From positions 62,001-126,000 of the forward strand of contig UQTV01000007.1 of the NCBI GenBank assembly GCA_900544095.1: a DNA stretch of 64,000 bases, written 5' to 3'. The translations under genes were made by a program, and so were the position numbers. This stretch comes from an uncultured Collinsella sp. GTDB taxonomy: Bacteria; Actinomycetota; Coriobacteriia; Coriobacteriales; Coriobacteriaceae. A model generated the notes under the pieces. It searched no databases, was not told the DNA's origin, and worked only from the letters and a program-made list of their open reading frames with translations. Shown one piece after another: positions 7,972-16,266 of this stretch. Positions within the stretch are counted from its first letter, which is position 1, and each line of letters starts with the position of its first letter.

Positions 7972-8484
7972 GTGGCCGAACACGAGCACGGCTGCGGGTA
8001 CGAGCACGAGCATCCGCACGGGGCGGACGGTGACGCGGGCTGCCACTGTAGTGGCTCCGGCTCCGAGCTGGTCCGTTTTTCGGTTACCGCACCGGATGAC
8101 CTGCTGCGCCGTTTTGACGAACAGATCGCGCGCCGCGGCGACGTGGCCAACCGCTCCGAGGCCGTGCGCGACCTGATTCGCGCCTCGATCGCCAAGGAGC
8201 AGATGCGCACGCCCGATGAGCATGTTATCGGGTCGCTCACCATGATCTACGACCACCATACCGGCGACCTGACGCGCCGTCTGGACGAAGTGCAGCACGA
8301 CTACACCGACGAGATCGTATCGACCATGCACGTGCATCTGGATCACCACAACTGTCTGGAGATTCTGGCGCTCAAGGGTCGCGGCGAGCGCGTCTACGAA
8401 CTAGCCGACCGACTGCTGGGCCTGCGCGGCGTTAAGCACGGCGAGCTCACCTGCGCCGCCACCAAGCAAAGCCTGGGGCTATAG
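7972..8484 (+). CDS. nikR: Nickel-responsive regulator NikR with His/Cys-rich N-terminal tail
   Basis: NikR is a ribbon-helix-helix repressor that binds DNA when loaded with Ni2+. Residues about 35-75 are the RHH DNA-binding domain (RFSVTAPDDLLRRFDEQIARR, NRSEAVRDLIR). The C-terminal ACT-like domain keeps the square-planar nickel ligands: His in YDHHTGD and the HVHLDHHNC group. The first 27 residues are an extra tail with six His and three Cys (EHEHGCGYEHEHPHG, CHC), not part of canonical NikR and probably metal-binding. Start is the GTG at 7972, directly after the preceding stop. It lies upstream of hypFCDE, a plausible target. Confidence 0.92.
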   Translation: MAEHEHGCGYEHEHPHGADGDAGCHCSGSGSELVRFSVTAPDDLLRRFDEQIARRGDVANRSEAVRDLIRASIAKEQMRTPDEHVIGSLTMIYDHHTGDLTRRLDEVQHDYTDEIVSTMHVHLDHHNCLEILALKGRGERVYELADRLLGLRGVKHGELTCAATKQSLGL

Positions 8485-8492
8485 CGCACCTG

Positions 8493-8563
8493 CCAAAAAG
8501 GGACAGGTTTGTTGTGGCAGGTTTAGAAGTTTTACCGACCAAAATAAACCTGTCCCTTTTTGG
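8493..8563. repeat. Inverted repeat between nikR and hypF (CCTGTCCC family)
   Basis: Two perfect complementary 18-bp arms, CCAAAAAGGGACAGGTTT (8493-8510) and its complement (8546-8563), separate nikR from hypF. A diverged version (CCAAAATAAACCCGTTCC) occurs near 16217. It could attenuate transcription between nikR and hypF, but it reads as a dispersed repeat. Confidence 0.75.
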
Positions 8564-8586
8564 TCGGTTTTGATGAGGGGTGTCGC

Positions 8587-11055
8587 ATGCGGCATGTGCA
8601 TATTCATGTGACGGGCATTGTGCAGGGCGTTGGCATGCGACCGTTTGTGTATCGCGAGGCTATGGCGCATGGCATTTGCGGCTGGGTGCTCAATGCGGGC
8701 GACGGCGTGCACATCGAAGCGCATGCTCTGGCCGATGCGCTCGATGCTTTTGTTGACGCGCTTTCTGAGCATGCGCCTGCGGCAGCCCGCGTAGAGCATG
8801 TCGAGGTTGTGGACCTGGCAGCCAACGGTTGGGATGCCGACGATGAGCGGGCCTTTCGTATCGTAGCGTCGCAGGATCAGACCGTGCACACGACGCTCAT
8901 CTCTCCCGATATCGCCACCTGTGACGACTGCCTGCGCGAACTGTTCGACCCCACCGACCGACGCTATCACTACCCCTTTATCAACTGCACTAACTGCGGG
9001 CCGCGCTTTACCATCATCCGCTCGCTGCCTTACGATCGAGCGGCCACCTCGATGGATTGTTTTCCCATGTGTCCCGAGTGCGCCGTGGAGTATGCCGACC
9101 CACTCGACCGGCGTTTTCACGCGCAGCCCGATGCCTGCTTTGATTGCGGGCCGCATATTACGTGGAGCGAGGCTGTGAACGGCAATGCGTGCGGGAATTC
9201 GTCCGCGACACCGGCCGTCGGTACCACACGCGAGGCCAGCGACGCTATCATCGAGCGCTGCGTTGAGCTGCTGGCCGACGGTGGCATCGTCGCCATCAAG
9301 GGTCTGGGCGGATTTCACTTGGCATGCGACGCCTCCAACGAGCAGGCGGTAGCCGAGCTTCGCCGCCGCAAACGCCGCAGCAACAAACCGCTTGCCGTTA
9401 TGGTGCGCGACCTTGCCGACGTTGAACGCCTGTGCCATGTCAACGACATTGAGCGCGGCTTGCTGGCCGGCAGCATTCGCCCCATTGTGCTGCTGCGCCG
9501 ACGTGCCGCTTGCGAGAGCGGCGGCTCCCCCGACGCCCTCGCGCTCGCGCATTCCGTCGCGCACGACCTTCCCGAGCTCGGTGTCATGCTCCCCTACACC
9601 CCGCTTCAGCATCTGTTGCTTGCCGCGGCAGAAACCCGCGGCATGCACGCGCTCGTCATGACCAGCGGAAATCTGAGCGAAGAACCCATCGAGACCGACG
9701 ACGACCTTGCCTGGGAACGCCTCGTTGCCGCCGGCATCGCCGACGCGTTGCTCGGTAACGACCGCGCGATCCTCTCGCGCTACGACGACTCTTTGGTACA
9801 CGTGGTCGACGGCGCTGTTATGCCCGTTCGCCGCGCTCGCGGATATGCACCCCAGCCGCTGCCGTTGCCGGCGCTCGACGGCACTCCGTCCTGCGTGCTC
9901 GCCTGTGGGCCACAACAAAAAGCCACGATTGCACTCACGCGTGAAGGGACGAACGGCGAGGCAACCTGTTTTGTGTCGCAGCATATCGGCGATGTTGAAA
10001 ACGGCGAGACCTTCGATGCCTGGAACGCCGCGCGCACGCGCTTGGAAGATCTCTTTGACTTGGCACCCGCCGCCTTGGCCTGCGATGTACACCCCAGTTA
10101 TCTATCGGGTCAGTGGGCGCGCGAGCAGGCACGGGAGCACAATCTGCCGCTTATCGAAGTCCAGCACCATCATGCGCACATCGCGAGCGTGATGGCAGAA
10201 GCGATTGTCACAGGCCAGCTTGCGCCCGAGGCGCGCGTCCTCGGCATTGCCTTCGATGGCACGGGCGCCGGCACCGATGGCACCATATGGGGCGGCGAGT
10301 TTCTTGTCGCTGGCCTTGCTGACTTTGAGCGCGCAGCGCATCTGCGCACTTGGGCCCTACCCGGTGGCGTAGCGTCCGTACGCGACGCCCGCCGCAACGC
10401 CTTTGCCCTGCTCAGTGAGCTCGGCCTGCTCGAGCACCCAGGTGCCGCTCGGCTTTTGGACAGCCTCGACGAGCAAACGCGCCGCGTGACAGCCACCATG
10501 ATCGAGCGCGGCATCAACAGCCCGCGTACCAGCAGCATGGGGCGTCTCTTTGATGCCGCGGCAGCAATTCTGGGCATCTGCGACAAGGCAACCTACGAGG
10601 GCGAACCCGCCATAGAACTCGAAGCCGCCGCCTGGCGCGCGCTCAGCAGTGAAAGTGCCTGCCTCACCGGCAATATAGCCGGCTTTTCCGTAACCGAATC
10701 ATCCCGTCCGGACGCCCACCATGTTCTAAACTCCAGATCGCTTATTGAGGCGCTTTTGGAGGGAATCAGGGCCGGCGCTGCGGCCTACAGGCTCGCGCTC
10801 GATTTCCATATCGCCATCGCGCGCTCTTCGGCACGAATCGCACGCGAAATCTGCGCGCGCGAAAGCATCGATACCGTCGCGCTCTCGGGCGGCGTGTTCA
10901 TGAACCGACTTTTGCTTCAGCTCCTTACCCACGAACTCAAAGACGCCGGTCTTGCCGTCTTGGTCCCCCACTCCGTGCCCGTCAACGACGGCTGCATCGC
11001 CTACGGTCAGGCCGCCATCGCTCGCGCTCGCCTTGCGCAGACAGCATCACGATAG
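8587..11055 (+). CDS. hypF: Carbamoyltransferase HypF, hydrogenase maturation
   Basis: HypF makes carbamoyl-AMP from carbamoyl phosphate and passes the carbamoyl group to the C-terminal Cys of HypE, the source of the CN- ligands in [NiFe] hydrogenases. Domains in order: acylphosphatase (1-90, VTGIVQGVGMRPFVYREA), two zinc fingers (Cys112/115/134/137 and Cys162/165/184/187), a YrdC-like domain (about 215-395), and a Kae1-like carbamoyltransferase domain with HHHAHIASV, FDGTGAGTDGTIWGGE and ALSGGVFMNR. At 822 residues it is slightly longer than usual. The start at 8587 follows GAGGGG; the upstream frame extension lacks a ribosome site. Confidence 0.96.
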   Translation: MRHVHIHVTGIVQGVGMRPFVYREAMAHGICGWVLNAGDGVHIEAHALADALDAFVDALSEHAPAAARVEHVEVVDLAANGWDADDERAFRIVASQDQTVHTTLISPDIATCDDCLRELFDPTDRRYHYPFINCTNCGPRFTIIRSLPYDRAATSMDCFPMCPECAVEYADPLDRRFHAQPDACFDCGPHITWSEAVNGNACGNSSATPAVGTTREASDAIIERCVELLADGGIVAIKGLGGFHLACDASNEQAVAELRRRKRRSNKPLAVMVRDLADVERLCHVNDIERGLLAGSIRPIVLLRRRAACESGGSPDALALAHSVAHDLPELGVMLPYTPLQHLLLAAAETRGMHALVMTSGNLSEEPIETDDDLAWERLVAAGIADALLGNDRAILSRYDDSLVHVVDGAVMPVRRARGYAPQPLPLPALDGTPSCVLACGPQQKATIALTREGTNGEATCFVSQHIGDVENGETFDAWNAARTRLEDLFDLAPAALACDVHPSYLSGQWAREQAREHNLPLIEVQHHHAHIASVMAEAIVTGQLAPEARVLGIAFDGTGAGTDGTIWGGEFLVAGLADFERAAHLRTWALPGGVASVRDARRNAFALLSELGLLEHPGAARLLDSLDEQTRRVTATMIERGINSPRTSSMGRLFDAAAAILGICDKATYEGEPAIELEAAAWRALSSESACLTGNIAGFSVTESSRPDAHHVLNSRSLIEALLEGIRAGAAAYRLALDFHIAIARSSARIAREICARESIDTVALSGGVFMNRLLLQLLTHELKDAGLAVLVPHSVPVNDGCIAYGQAAIARARLAQTASR

Positions 11056-11186
11056 GCCGTTTTGCCAGCCTGCGCGCCGCCGTCTCACAGGTGTAACGCG
11101 TTTGCTCGTGACTTCCGCGAGCGCTACCATCAACTGATGGGTAATTAGGCGCCTATCCAGCGCAAAACGTATAAAAGGGGAACATT

Positions 11187-11447
11187 ATGTGCCTTGCCGT
11201 TCCCGGTAAAGTGGTCAAACGCGACGACGACCTTAAGGCGACCGTCGACATGATGGGCATCGAGCGCCCCGTTTCGCTGCGCCTCGTGCCGACGGCACAG
11301 GTAGGCGACTATATTCTCGTGCACGCCGGCTTTGGCATTCAGATTGTCGACGAGCAGGAAGCCCAAGAGACACTCGAGCTCGTCAATACCATGACCGAAC
11401 TGGTCGAAGAAGACCAGCTGGCCACCAACCCGGCGGAGGCTTACTAG
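11187..11447 (+). CDS. hypC: Hydrogenase assembly chaperone HypC
   Basis: HypC carries the Fe(CN)2CO precursor with HypD and delivers it to the hydrogenase large subunit. The 86-residue protein begins MCLAVPGKV; Cys2 is the essential ligand after Met removal. AAAAGGGGAACATT precedes the ATG. Its stop TAG shares one base with the GTG of hypD (TAGTG), so synthesis of the two partners is coupled. Confidence 0.96.
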   Translation: MCLAVPGKVVKRDDDLKATVDMMGIERPVSLRLVPTAQVGDYILVHAGFGIQIVDEQEAQETLELVNTMTELVEEDQLATNPAEAY

Positions 11448-12559
11448 TGGCGGCCGGACAGCCGGCTCGCTCCGGTATCGACTTTTCGGCATTTCGCAAT
11501 CCCAAGCTGGCTCGCGAGCTCATCGAGCGCGACCGTGAACTCGTCGGCGACCGCGCCATCAACCTTATGGAAGTCTGCGGCACGCACACCGTGAGCATCG
11601 GTCGCTATGGCTTTCGCTCCATTATGCCTGCCGGGCTCAAACTGCTGAGCGGTCCGGGTTGCCCCGTCTGCGTTACCGCCAACCGCGATATCGACCATGC
11701 AATCGCGCTCGCCAAGATGGACGGCGCCATCATCACCACCTTTGGCGACATGATGCGCGTGCCCGGGTCGTCTACCTCGCTCGCCGCGCAAAAGGCGGCG
11801 GGGCGCGATATTCGCATTGTGTACTCCCCGCTCGATGCACTCGGTATCGCCGAACACAACCCCGATCGCCCGGTCATCTTTATGGGCGTCGGCTTTGAGA
11901 CCACGACGCCCACCATCGCCGCCGCCATTTTGGAGGCCGATGCACGCGGACTCCAGAACTTCTCGGTCTATTGCACTCACAAGACCACGCCGCCGGCGCT
12001 GCGCGCCATCGCCAACGATCCCGAGACCACTATCGACGGCTTTATCCTTCCGGGACACGTCGCCACCATCACGGGCTTAGCCCCCTTTGACTTTTTGGTC
12101 GATGAGTTTAAGACTCCAGGCGTGGTAACGGGATTTGAGCCGGTCGACATCTTGCAGGGTATCTGCATGCTGGTCCAGATGGTTGTTGAGGGGCAGCCCG
12201 CAATCGACAACGCCTACCGCCGTGGCGTCAATGCAGACGGCAACCCCGTGGCGCGCCAGCTGGTCGAGCAGGTGTTTGAGCCGTGCGACACCACATGGCG
12301 CGGTCTGGGGCCGATTGCCGGCTCGGGTCTTTCCATCCGGCCCGAATTCGCGCGCTTTGATGCCGGCGTCCGCTTTGACGTACCCGTTGAGGCGACAGTC
12401 GAGCCGCGCGGGTGCCGCTGCGGCGACGTGCTGCGCGGGGCCATTACGCCGAGCAATTGCCCGCTCTTTGGCCGCGCATGCACGCCCGAACATCCCGTCG
12501 GCCCGTGCATGGTGAGCTCCGAGGGCAGCTGCGCGGCGTACTACCGCTACCGAGGCTAA
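11447..12559 (+). CDS. hypD: Hydrogenase maturation protein HypD
   Basis: HypD is the [4Fe-4S] scaffold that, with HypC, assembles the Fe(CN)2CO unit. The 370-residue protein shows the conserved MEVCGTHT motif, the LLSGPGCPVCVT motif, GFETTTPT, and the C-terminal cluster ligands spread over GCRCGDVLRG, CPLFGRACTPEHPVGPCMV and SSEGSCAAYY. Start is a GTG overlapping the hypC stop, with GGCGGAGG upstream. Confidence 0.96.
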   Translation: MAAGQPARSGIDFSAFRNPKLARELIERDRELVGDRAINLMEVCGTHTVSIGRYGFRSIMPAGLKLLSGPGCPVCVTANRDIDHAIALAKMDGAIITTFGDMMRVPGSSTSLAAQKAAGRDIRIVYSPLDALGIAEHNPDRPVIFMGVGFETTTPTIAAAILEADARGLQNFSVYCTHKTTPPALRAIANDPETTIDGFILPGHVATITGLAPFDFLVDEFKTPGVVTGFEPVDILQGICMLVQMVVEGQPAIDNAYRRGVNADGNPVARQLVEQVFEPCDTTWRGLGPIAGSGLSIRPEFARFDAGVRFDVPVEATVEPRGCRCGDVLRGAITPSNCPLFGRACTPEHPVGPCMVSSEGSCAAYYRYRG

Positions 12560-12643
12560 TGGGTTCCGCCGCTCTAACGAACGGCGGGCCGGTCGACGCT
12601 GCACCTCACCCATATAATTCCGTCCTCGATTGGAGTTTTCGAT

Positions 12644-13678
12644 ATGTCCCATAGTGTCTCCGATAGCACTGTCTTGCTGGGCCACGGCTCCGGCGGGCAG
12701 ATGATGAAGCGCATCATCGACGAAGTCTTTTTGGATGCCTTTGGCTCGCCCGAGCTGCTCGAGGGCAACGACGCCGGCGTCGCCGCGCTGCCCGCGAGCG
12801 GGCGCATCGCCATGTCGACCGACAGCTTTGTAGTCTCGCCGCAGTTCTTCCCCGGTGGCAACATCGGCCGCCTCGCCGTGTGCGGAACCGTCAACGACGT
12901 CGCGACCTCGGGCGCCAACGTGCGCTACCTATCGTGCGGCTTTATCCTCGAAGAGGGCTATCCCATGGATAAGCTCCAGCAGATTGTGCAGACGATGGCC
13001 GAGACGGCGCACGAGGCGGGCGTGTCCATAATCACGGGCGACACTAAGGTGGTCGAGCGCGGCGGGGCCGACGGCGTCTATATCAATACCGCCGGCGTGG
13101 GCGAGGTACCCGCGGGCGTGGCGCTCAGCGGCGCAAACTGCAAGCCCGGCGACGTCATCCTGGTGTCGGGTACACTCGGCGACCACGGCATCGCCATCAT
13201 GAGCAAACGCGAGGGCCTGGCGTTTTCGAGCACCATCGAAAGCGATGCCGCGCCGCTCAACCACCTGATTGCCGATGTGCTTGCCGCAGCACCCGACACG
13301 CGCTGTTTCCGCGACCCCACGCGCGGTGGCCTGGCCTCGACGCTCAACGAGTTTGCGCAGGCCAGCGGCGTTGCCATGGAAATCGACGAGGACGATGTGC
13401 CTGTGCGCCCCGACGTGCAGGCAGCCTGCGAGATGCTCGGCTATGACGTGCTGCAGGTAGCAAACGAGGGCAAGATGGTTGCCGTGGTGCCGGCCGAGCA
13501 AGCCGATGCCGCGCTGGCAGCCATGCGCGCCGCGCGCTACGGCGAGAATGCCGCCATTATCGGTCGCGTGCTGCCGCTTGCCGAGGACGCCCGCCCCGCC
13601 GTGCGCGTGCGCACCGGCTGGGGCTCGACCCGCATCCTCGACATGCTCGTGGGAGAGCAGCTGCCGAGGATTTGCTAA
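12644..13678 (+). CDS. hypE: Carbamoyl-phosphate dehydratase-type maturase HypE
   Basis: HypE receives the carbamoyl group from HypF on its last cysteine and dehydrates it with ATP to a thiocyanate that becomes the cyanide ligand. The 344-residue protein is of the PurM/AIR-synthase fold (GHGSGGQMMKRII, STDSFVVSP, GDTKVVERGG, DPTRGGLAST) and ends with PRIC, the diagnostic C-terminal Cys. It follows hypD by 84 bases with GGAG before the ATG, completing a hypF-C-D-E set. hypA and hypB are absent from the window. Confidence 0.96.
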   Translation: MSHSVSDSTVLLGHGSGGQMMKRIIDEVFLDAFGSPELLEGNDAGVAALPASGRIAMSTDSFVVSPQFFPGGNIGRLAVCGTVNDVATSGANVRYLSCGFILEEGYPMDKLQQIVQTMAETAHEAGVSIITGDTKVVERGGADGVYINTAGVGEVPAGVALSGANCKPGDVILVSGTLGDHGIAIMSKREGLAFSSTIESDAAPLNHLIADVLAAAPDTRCFRDPTRGGLASTLNEFAQASGVAMEIDEDDVPVRPDVQAACEMLGYDVLQVANEGKMVAVVPAEQADAALAAMRAARYGENAAIIGRVLPLAEDARPAVRVRTGWGSTRILDMLVGEQLPRIC

Positions 13679-13783
13679 CGACAAAGGCTCAGGGCTATTA
13701 AAGATATTCAGATTCCAAACATGCCCGGCACGCATGCCCAGTATTATGGGGTGCGTTTTACAACTCAAGAGGCAGGAGCACCC

Positions 13784-14452
13784 ATGGCAGCGGATTATTC
13801 CCATGTGATTTTTGATCTGGACGGCACCATCCTCAACACGCTCGAGGACCTGGCGGCCGCTGGCAACCATACCTGCGAGACGCACGGCTGGCCCACGTTT
13901 GCCGTTGACGAGTACCGTTACAAGGTGGGAAACGGCATGCTCAAGCTGGTCGAGCGCTTTATGCCCGCCGAGTATGCGGGCGACGGCCGTATGTTTGAGC
14001 AGACGCTTGCCGAGTTTAGGGCTTACTACGGCGAGCACAAGGAAGACCACACTGCACCGTACGCCGGCACGATCGAGCTGCTCGACCGCCTACGCGCCGC
14101 GGGCGTTCAGCTTGCCGTGCTCACCAACAAGGACCACGTCTCGGCGGCTCCGCTTATTGAGAAGTATTTTGGTTCCGAGCGCTTTGCGCTGGTACAGGGC
14201 CGTGTCGATGCGTTTCCGCCCAAGCCCGAAGCGCCCGTCACACTGCATGTGATGGAAGAGCTGGGTGCCGATCCGGCAACCACGCTCTATGTGGGCGATT
14301 CCAATGTCGATATCCTGACCGGCCACAACGCCGGCCTTAAGAGTGCGGGCGTCAGCTGGGGCTTCCGAGGCCGCGCAGAGCTCGAAGCAGCCGGTGCCGA
14401 CTACGTGGTTGACACGCAGGAAGAGCTCGCGGCGCTGATCCTGGGCGAGTAA
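13784..14452 (+). CDS. HAD-family phosphatase (phosphoglycolate phosphatase-like)
   Basis: HAD hydrolase of 222 residues. Motif I is FDLDGTILNTLED with the two catalytic aspartates, motif II is LAVLTNKDH, and motif III/IV is LYVGDSNVDILTGHNAG. A helical cap lies between motif I and II. This arrangement matches Gph/PGP-type phosphatases that clear 2-phosphoglycolate and similar small phosphate esters, but substrate cannot be fixed from sequence. Start at 13784 has AGGAGCACCC upstream. It follows hypE by about 105 bases and might be read with it. Confidence 0.85.
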   Translation: MAADYSHVIFDLDGTILNTLEDLAAAGNHTCETHGWPTFAVDEYRYKVGNGMLKLVERFMPAEYAGDGRMFEQTLAEFRAYYGEHKEDHTAPYAGTIELLDRLRAAGVQLAVLTNKDHVSAAPLIEKYFGSERFALVQGRVDAFPPKPEAPVTLHVMEELGADPATTLYVGDSNVDILTGHNAGLKSAGVSWGFRGRAELEAAGADYVVDTQEELAALILGE

Positions 14453-14500
14453 CGCCAGCGCTGCCCAACCCAGCCGCCGCAATGCCGTTGCGCGGAAAGT

Positions 14501-14527
14501 AGTCGTTGGGGACGTTCTTAAACGACT
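14501..14527. repeat. 27-bp palindromic repeat, GGGGACGTTCTTAAA family, copy 1
   Basis: The unit reads AGTCGTTGGGGACG then TTCTTAAACGACT. Its ends are complementary (AGTCGTT with AACGACT). Related copies are at 18025, 35368, 43773, 43805, 43903 and 47412. It lies between convergent genes. Confidence 0.8.
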
Positions 14528-14552
14528 GGTCAAACAATGGCAGCGTCGAGCA

Positions 14553-14580
14553 GTTGCGGCGTTTGGTAAAACGCCGCAAC
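14553..14580. repeat. Hairpin GTTGCGGCGTTT, paired with one at 18212
   Basis: A perfect 12-bp stem with a four-base loop lies just past the stop of the minus-strand lipoprotein gene. A near twin with the same TTTGG(T/C)A loop occurs at the pyrE stop (18212-18239). There is no T-run on the minus strand, so it is not a standard terminator, though it could protect mRNA 3' ends. Confidence 0.7.
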
Positions 14581-14599
14581 GAACTACCGCGTAACTCCC

Positions 14600-15157
14600 C
14601 TAGTTCATCATTGCATTCATCATCTCGGTGGTTGCGGAATCGTCAGCAGACCACTCGCCATCGTCATTGGCGGTGTACTTGAAGGTAACCTTGGTGTCCT
14701 TGGTCTTAGCGGCCTTGGTCACGTCGACCATGACCTGGCCGGCCATCTTGTACAGGTCGTCCTCGGAAGGCATCGTATCGAGCGCCGCGATCTTCTCCTG
14801 ATACTGGGTGGCGAAATCTTCAACGATCTTGTTCATGGACTTGCAGGTAATGGTGACATCGGCAGTCGCGGTGCCCTTGTCCTCGTCGACCGTCACATCG
14901 CCGATCTTGTAGTCAAAACCCTCGAGATAGCTCTTGGCGTACTCCTTGGGATCGATGCCCAGCTGCTCGAACTCGTCGCCCGAGGCCTCTTCCAGGCCGG
15001 CGAGGAAGTCGTCGCCGCCGTTCTTGACCTCGTCAAACTGCATCGTAAGATCCTCGGTGATGAGCTCCTCAACCGAAGGACCTCCGCAGCCGGAAAGCAC
15101 AACCACGCACGCGACCAGAACAGCCATCAGGGGCGCAAGCAGCAGCTTCTTCTTCAT
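14600..15157 (-). CDS. Lipoprotein, DUF5105-like
   Basis: The 185-residue protein begins MKKKLLLAPLMAVLVAC, a lipoprotein signal peptide, followed by the lipobox LSGC near residue 24, so it should be anchored outside the membrane. The mature part is acidic, with alternating strands and helices (DVTVDEDKGTATADVTITC). It resembles DUF5105-type Gram-positive lipoproteins of unknown role. The start at 15157 is set by GGGAGGAATGTC. It stands alone between convergent and codirectional neighbours. Confidence 0.75.
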   Translation of the reverse strand: MKKKLLLAPLMAVLVACVVVLSGCGGPSVEELITEDLTMQFDEVKNGGDDFLAGLEEASGDEFEQLGIDPKEYAKSYLEGFDYKIGDVTVDEDKGTATADVTITCKSMNKIVEDFATQYQEKIAALDTMPSEDDLYKMAGQVMVDVTKAAKTKDTKVTFKYTANDDGEWSADDSATTEMMNAMMN

Positions 15158-15336
15158 GACATTCCTCCCAACAAGCGGCACCGCGCTTCCCGACGCGGTG
15201 CGCGTCGTAACAATAAGGCCATACTAGCCGATAACGAACACCCCCGGCAAAGCAAAGGCGCAGTCGGCTCGATTTAACGTCCGAACGGTTTACCGGTCCG
15301 CCCAACGCGCAATAAAACGTTCCGCCGCATTGCAAT

Positions 15337-15368
15337 AAAAAAGGGCGGCCGGATAACCCGACCACCCC
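15337..15368 (-). terminator. Rho-independent terminator after EIIA-Glc
   Basis: On the minus strand a 10-bp stem with two G-U pairs (GGGTGGTCGG with CCGGCCGCCC) is followed by six T, 25 bases after the stop of the PTS gene. Confidence 0.8.
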
Positions 15369-15392
15369 AAAACACCCTTATGTTGCCGCAGA

Positions 15393-15929
15393 CTACTTGC
15401 GGACGACCTTGACGATGGCATCGCCAGCGGAGACAGCGGAGTCAGCCTCGACGGCGAGCTCGACGTCGGCGAACTCGGCGGTGTTGGACACAGCCACGAC
15501 GACGCAGTCCTTGTAGCCGGCAGCGGCGATCTTGGCGCGGTCGATCTTGAGCATGGGCTGGCCAGCCTTAACGACATCGTCGGCCTTGACGAAGCCCTCG
15601 AAGCCGTCGCCGTTCATGTTGACGGTATCGACGCCAACGTGCACCAGAACCTCGATGCCGCTATCGGACTGCAGGCCCACGGCGTGACCCATGGTGACGG
15701 TCACCTTGCCGTCGCAGGGAGCGTAGACCAGATCGTCCTCGGGCCACACGGCGCAGCCCTTGCCCAGAACCTCGCCACCAAAGACGGGATCGGGCACGTC
15801 GGCCATCTTGATGACCTTGCCCTTGACGGGCGAGCACAGCACGTCGGCGCCGGCAGAAGCAGAGATGGAGGCCGGAGCAGCGGCAGCCGCGGGCTCAGCC
15901 TTCTTCTTGAACATGTCAAACAGACCCAT
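15393..15929 (-). CDS. crr: PTS glucose-type EIIA component
   Basis: EIIA-Glc-type phosphocarrier: it accepts phosphate from HPr and passes it to a sugar-specific EIIB. The 178-residue single-domain protein has a lysine/alanine-rich N-terminal linker and the EIIA_1 beta-barrel with the two active-site histidines, His82 (TMGHAVG) and the phosphorylated His97 (VLVHVGVDTV). No EIIB or EIIC is adjacent, so it probably serves permeases encoded elsewhere. AAGAGGAGAAAACGT precedes the ATG. A minus-strand TATAAT at 15979-15984 is a likely -10 box for this gene. Confidence 0.9.
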   Translation of the reverse strand: MGLFDMFKKKAEPAAAAAPASISASAGADVLCSPVKGKVIKMADVPDPVFGGEVLGKGCAVWPEDDLVYAPCDGKVTVTMGHAVGLQSDSGIEVLVHVGVDTVNMNGDGFEGFVKADDVVKAGQPMLKIDRAKIAAAGYKDCVVVAVSNTAEFADVELAVEADSAVSAGDAIVKVVRK

Positions 15930-16144
15930 ACGTTTTCTCCTCTTGATTCAGCGCAACGTTATGCGCATGCCTATGGTGATTATAGTGCCAAATGGCCAAA
16001 ATACTAAGGCGAGGGCTCGAATCGCAAGCCCTTTCAAGCCCTTCCCAAAACCTTTTCCCCAGTGGCACTCATATTGTCGATTAACCCTCGATAAGCCGAG
16101 TATCGTCTGCGCACGGAACGGGCAGAAGCGGGCGCGCCAAACCC

Positions 16145-16203
16145 GACACTTCTTTTCGCGCCCACGGACCGCCGCCGCCCCGTCCCTGACACTTCCTGAT
16201 ACC
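16145..16203. repeat. About 59-bp dispersed repeat (ACTTCTTTTCGCGC family), copy 1
   Basis: The segment from ACACTTCTTTTCGCGCCC to TGACACTTCCTGATACC matches 25383-25441 with small differences. It lies in the 337-base gap between crr and the RpiR gene, which otherwise holds the crr promoter and a diverged CCTGTCCC-family repeat at about 16213-16245. Confidence 0.7.
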
Positions 16204-16266
16204 GACCGAAACGTGCCAAAATAAACCCGTTCCTTTTTGCCAGGTTTGGCAAGTGTGGGAGTTCGC

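Noticed and set aside
8479..10092. Long minus-strand frame opposite hypF
   Set aside because: It is antisense to a clear HypF with full domain structure; GC-rich genes here leave long shadow frames.
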